Shown here: one piece after another, positions 6,397 to 8,133 of the stretch
Layout: every line of letters starts with the position of its first letter
Position numbering within the stretch: position 1 is the first letter of the stretch
Assembly (NCBI GenBank): GCA_023442635.1
Contig: JAEZYR010000138.1
Coordinates: 1 to 8,133 of the forward strand
Direction of reading: 5' to 3'
Origin: Bacillota bacterium
GTDB taxonomy: Bacteria > Bacillota > Clostridia > Saccharofermentanales > Fastidiosipilaceae
DNA: 8,133 bases
Made by a program: the position numbers and the translations under genes
Notes under the pieces: generated by a model
The model's input: only the letters and a program-made list of their open reading frames with translations
What the model was told of the DNA's origin: nothing
Databases searched by the model: none

Positions 6397-6425
6397 TACC
6401 TAAGCTGTATCGAGCTAGCTATAAT
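6397..6425 (+). promoter_or_regulatory. Probable mscL promoter (perfect -10)
   Basis: TATAAT at 6420-6425 matches the -10 consensus perfectly. The -35 position 17 bases upstream (TACCTA, 6397-6402) is poor, which suggests weak or activator-assisted transcription. The predicted start near 6432 leaves a leader of about 43 bases before mscL. Confidence 0.5.
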
Positions 6426-6474
6426 AGACGCCATTCAGCAGGAAAAAGCTGAAAATAAAGCAGGAAGATTCATT

Positions 6475-6927
6475 ATGAGCATCATCAAAGAATTTCGCGA
6501 ATTCATTTCTCGCGGCAATGTCATCGACATGGCTGTCGGTGTCGTTATTGGTACTGCCTTCAAGAGCATCGTGGACAGCCTTGTCAACGGCATCATCATG
6601 CCTGCTGTTGGCATGTTACTCGCCAACATCGACTTTAGCGATCTTAAGACCGTCCTCAAGCCTGCTGTGGGTGAGCAGGCCGAAGTCGCTTTGCTGTGGG
6701 GCTCTGTTATTCAAGCTATTTTGAATTTCTTAATTATTGCCCTGGTCATTTTCTTGGCTATCAAAGCCGTCAATCAACTCCACAAAAAGATGGCCGACGC
6801 CTTGACCCATAAGCAAGAAGTTGCTGCTGAACCCGAAGCACCTGCTGCTCCGACCGAAGCTGAGCTTTTGGCTGATATTCTGGCTGAGCTCCGTAGCCAA
6901 CATGGTCAAATCGTCCCCAAGGACTAA
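6475..6927 (+). CDS. mscL: Large-conductance mechanosensitive channel MscL
   Basis: Pentameric inner-membrane channel that opens under membrane tension and releases solutes during hypo-osmotic shock. The 150 residues show the whole family plan: an N-terminal amphipathic helix MSIIKEFREFISRG (1-14); TM1 with the signature NVIDMAVGVVIGTAFKSIVD (15-34), continuing to IIMPAVGMLL (40-49); a periplasmic loop with IDF (52-54); TM2 at about 76-100 (WGSVIQAILNFLIIALVIF); a basic turn (HKKM); an Ala/Pro/Glu linker (117-127); and a C-terminal cytoplasmic helix EAELLADILAELRSQ (128-142). AGGAAG lies 7 bases before the ATG. It is followed after only 2 bases by a DUF4364 gene, so the two are almost certainly cotranscribed. 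Slightly longer than Escherichia coli MscL (136 residues) because of the linker and tail. Confidence 0.98.
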   Translation: MSIIKEFREFISRGNVIDMAVGVVIGTAFKSIVDSLVNGIIMPAVGMLLANIDFSDLKTVLKPAVGEQAEVALLWGSVIQAILNFLIIALVIFLAIKAVNQLHKKMADALTHKQEVAAEPEAPAAPTEAELLADILAELRSQHGQIVPKD

Positions 6928-6929
6928 AA

Positions 6930-7703
6930 ATGTTGCAGCCCCTTTCTTCGCTTGCGGACTTCGAAGCAGCGAAAGCTCAAGCCGAGCTTCAGCAGAAGCA
7001 AGCTGAAAAGCCACAGGCTCAAGCCAAAACTGAAGGCGACAGGCAGCTTGCCCCAGAGGCTCAGCCCTCTGGGCAGGCGCCTAGCCTAGCTAATATCCAA
7101 GCTATCGACCGCGATGTGCAAGATCAGCTTATCTTGCTCTACATTGTGAAGCAGCTGCCAGATCTCAGCCGTCATGAGCTGACGCAATTGGCTCTTGAGT
7201 CGCTCTATATGGATTATTTTCGCTTTGAGCTCCTGCTTAATCGACTGCAAGCAGACGGTCTGGTACATGTGGCTCAGCGCAAGTTTGAGCAGAGCCTTGA
7301 TGCTGCTGGGCGTGCGTTAGAACGTTGTGCTCTGACCGGCGCAGGTGAAAAGACTCTATCTGCTCTTTTTCAGCATCTGCCTCAGCCCGTTCGCCAACAC
7401 CTCTATCGCAGTTTAGAGAGCAAACGTGCGGAGCACCGTTTGGCGTCTGAAGTTCAATCCAAGATCCGCCCCCTTTTGGATGGGCGTTGTCATCTGGATT
7501 TGAGCCTTTCTGAGGGGAGCGAAAAACTGATTGAGCTAAAGCTGCTGCTGCCTGATGAAGCCATGGCGCGCGACTTGGCGCAACGCTGGCAAAGCCAGCA
7601 TACGGAGCTCTATCCAGCCCTACTGGCTTCTTTGTTCGATTCAGCCCAAGAAAGTGACGAAGTGCCTAAGGAAGTGCCTAAGCAAGATCAGCTGCCCCGC
7701 TGA
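6930..7703 (+). CDS. DUF4364 family protein, putative winged-helix regulator
   Basis: 257 residues. The DUF4364 family is found mainly in Clostridia and has a winged-helix-like N-terminal part; its targets are unknown. Family features seen: QDQLILLYIVKQL (65-76), SRHELTQLALESLYMDYFRFELLLNRLQADGLV (80-112) as the helix-turn-helix and recognition region, a GEKTLSALFQHLP helix (139-151), a charged helix RSLESKRAEHRLASEV (160-175), and a C-terminal strand region with LIELKLLLPDEAMARDLAQRWQ (200-221), typical of the end of the domain. The first 60 or so residues are an unusual Gln/Ala/Glu/Lys-rich low-complexity extension, and the end carries a duplicated EVPK. AAGGA, inside the end of mscL, lies 6 bases before ATG; the 2-base gap to mscL implies translational coupling. 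No signal peptide or membrane segment, so cytoplasmic. I assign the family from memory of its pattern; a regulatory role is inference. Confidence 0.8.
   Translation: MLQPLSSLADFEAAKAQAELQQKQAEKPQAQAKTEGDRQLAPEAQPSGQAPSLANIQAIDRDVQDQLILLYIVKQLPDLSRHELTQLALESLYMDYFRFELLLNRLQADGLVHVAQRKFEQSLDAAGRALERCALTGAGEKTLSALFQHLPQPVRQHLYRSLESKRAEHRLASEVQSKIRPLLDGRCHLDLSLSEGSEKLIELKLLLPDEAMARDLAQRWQSQHTELYPALLASLFDSAQESDEVPKEVPKQDQLPR
7659..7682 (+). repeat. 12-base tandem duplication near the 3' end of the DUF4364 gene
   Basis: GAAGTGCCTAAG occurs twice in exact succession, encoding EVPK twice in the C-terminal tail. It is a multiple of three, so it keeps the frame. It looks like a recent slippage or duplication event in a poorly constrained tail. 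Confidence 0.9.
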
Positions 7704-7737
7704 CCTTCTGGCTTGCCTGTAGCCTGCACAGGAAGAG

Positions 7738-7775
7738 CAAAGCCCCTTGACTCTCGCGAGAGTCAAGGGGCTTTG
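7738..7775. terminator. 38-base perfect palindrome between convergent genes, likely bidirectional terminator
   Basis: CAAAGCCCCTTGACTCTCG is followed directly by its exact reverse complement, centred between 7756 and 7757, so an RNA from either strand forms a stem of about 17 bp with a tetraloop. It sits 34 bases after the DUF4364 stop and 52 bases after the end of the convergent rubredoxin gene. T-tracts are short on both sides: CTTTGGCGTT on plus and CTTTGCTCTT on minus. A shared terminator is the simplest reading, though a protein-binding palindrome is possible. Confidence 0.75.
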
Positions 7776-7827
7776 GCGTTCTACATATGCGACCAGCCAT
7801 TCAAAAAAGGCCGTGTTTCAGAGAAAA

Positions 7828-7986
7828 TTAAACCTCGCTGAACTGGTCTTTCGTTGCGCCGCAGAGAGGGCAGAGCCAAGACTCTGGGATGTCGGCAAAG
7901 TCCGTGCCAGCCTCGACGCCATTCTCGGGATCGCCGACTTCGGGATCATAGATATAACCGCATAGATCGCAAACATACTGTTTCAT
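7828..7986 (-). CDS. Rubredoxin
   Basis: A 52-residue one-iron electron carrier, used in anaerobes in oxygen and peroxide detoxification and other cytoplasmic electron transfers. The four iron ligands are present in two CxxCG knuckles: C6 and C9 (YVCDLCGYIYDP) and C39 and C42 (WLCPLCGATKDQF). The intervening family residues are in place: DPEVGDPENGVEAGTDFADIPESW (18-37). The length is typical of a single-domain rubredoxin. ATG at 7986 is preferred over an in-frame ATG 9 codons upstream (8013) because AGGAGA lies 6 bases before it and the protein then starts as the family does (MKQYVCDLCGY). It is convergent with the DUF4364 gene and ends before the shared palindrome. No partner gene such as rubrerythrin is visible in the window. 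Confidence 0.98.
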   Translation of the reverse strand: MKQYVCDLCGYIYDPEVGDPENGVEAGTDFADIPESWLCPLCGATKDQFSEV

Positions 7987-8133
7987 AAAATGTCTCCTAA
8001 CTTCAATACTCAATTGATGATGCTAGCTAGTCCTCAGGACCTATTCCTAGGCTATCTCTTAATCAAAAGCCAGGGCGCTACATTGGTTACCACTATACTT
8101 CATAGCAGATGATTAGAGGAAGCTAATCTTTTC

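Noticed and set aside
7052..7073. GC-rich hairpin CCCAGAGG / CCTCTGGG considered as a terminator
   Set aside because: It lies inside the DUF4364 coding sequence and has no T-tract after it on either strand.
7747..7965. 72-residue plus-strand ORF
   Set aside because: Starts inside the palindrome and is antisense to rubredoxin, whose four cysteine ligands are unmistakable.

Overview
The window is a chromosomal housekeeping segment from a Gram-positive bacterium, most likely a member of class Clostridia. Three things point there: the gene order rimP-nusA-ylxR-L7Ae-infB; a NusA of 371 residues without the C-terminal acidic repeats of proteobacteria; and, next door, a DUF4364 regulator and a small P-loop protein of a kind I associate with Clostridia. 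I cannot name a genus. No mobile element, CRISPR array, tRNA or rRNA was seen.

The minus strand from about 5690 down to 1 holds a transcription/translation operon: rimP (5548-5072), nusA (4892-3777), ylxR (3727-3302), an L7Ae-family gene (3154-2831) and infB (2585 to beyond base 1, so its 3' part is missing). RimP and IF2 act on 30S maturation and initiation, NusA on RNA polymerase, and YlxR and the L7Ae protein on RNA. The operon is loosely packed, with gaps of 179, 49, 147 and 245 bases. A well-spaced promoter lies at 5661-5689. About 105 bases of leader follow it, with three predicted hairpins, the last a terminator-like stem plus U-tract directly before the rimP ribosome binding site. This is a good candidate for NusA-dependent autoregulation.

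The plus strand from about 5710 to 7775 runs divergently. It holds a 140-residue P-loop protein (5790-6212) with a strong intrinsic terminator, then a two-gene unit of mscL (6475-6927) and a DUF4364 winged-helix regulator (6930-7703), only 2 bases apart. A 38-base perfect palindrome (7738-7775) separates this unit from a convergent rubredoxin gene on the minus strand (7986-7828). The last 147 bases (7987-8133) are the upstream region of rubredoxin; I see several short palindromes there but no convincing promoter.

The region is largely conserved core genome. The most interesting signals are the attenuator-like rimP leader, the very long disordered N-terminus of IF2, the divergence of two normally conserved motifs (RimP and the L7Ae protein), and the coupling of a mechanosensitive channel to an uncharacterised regulator.
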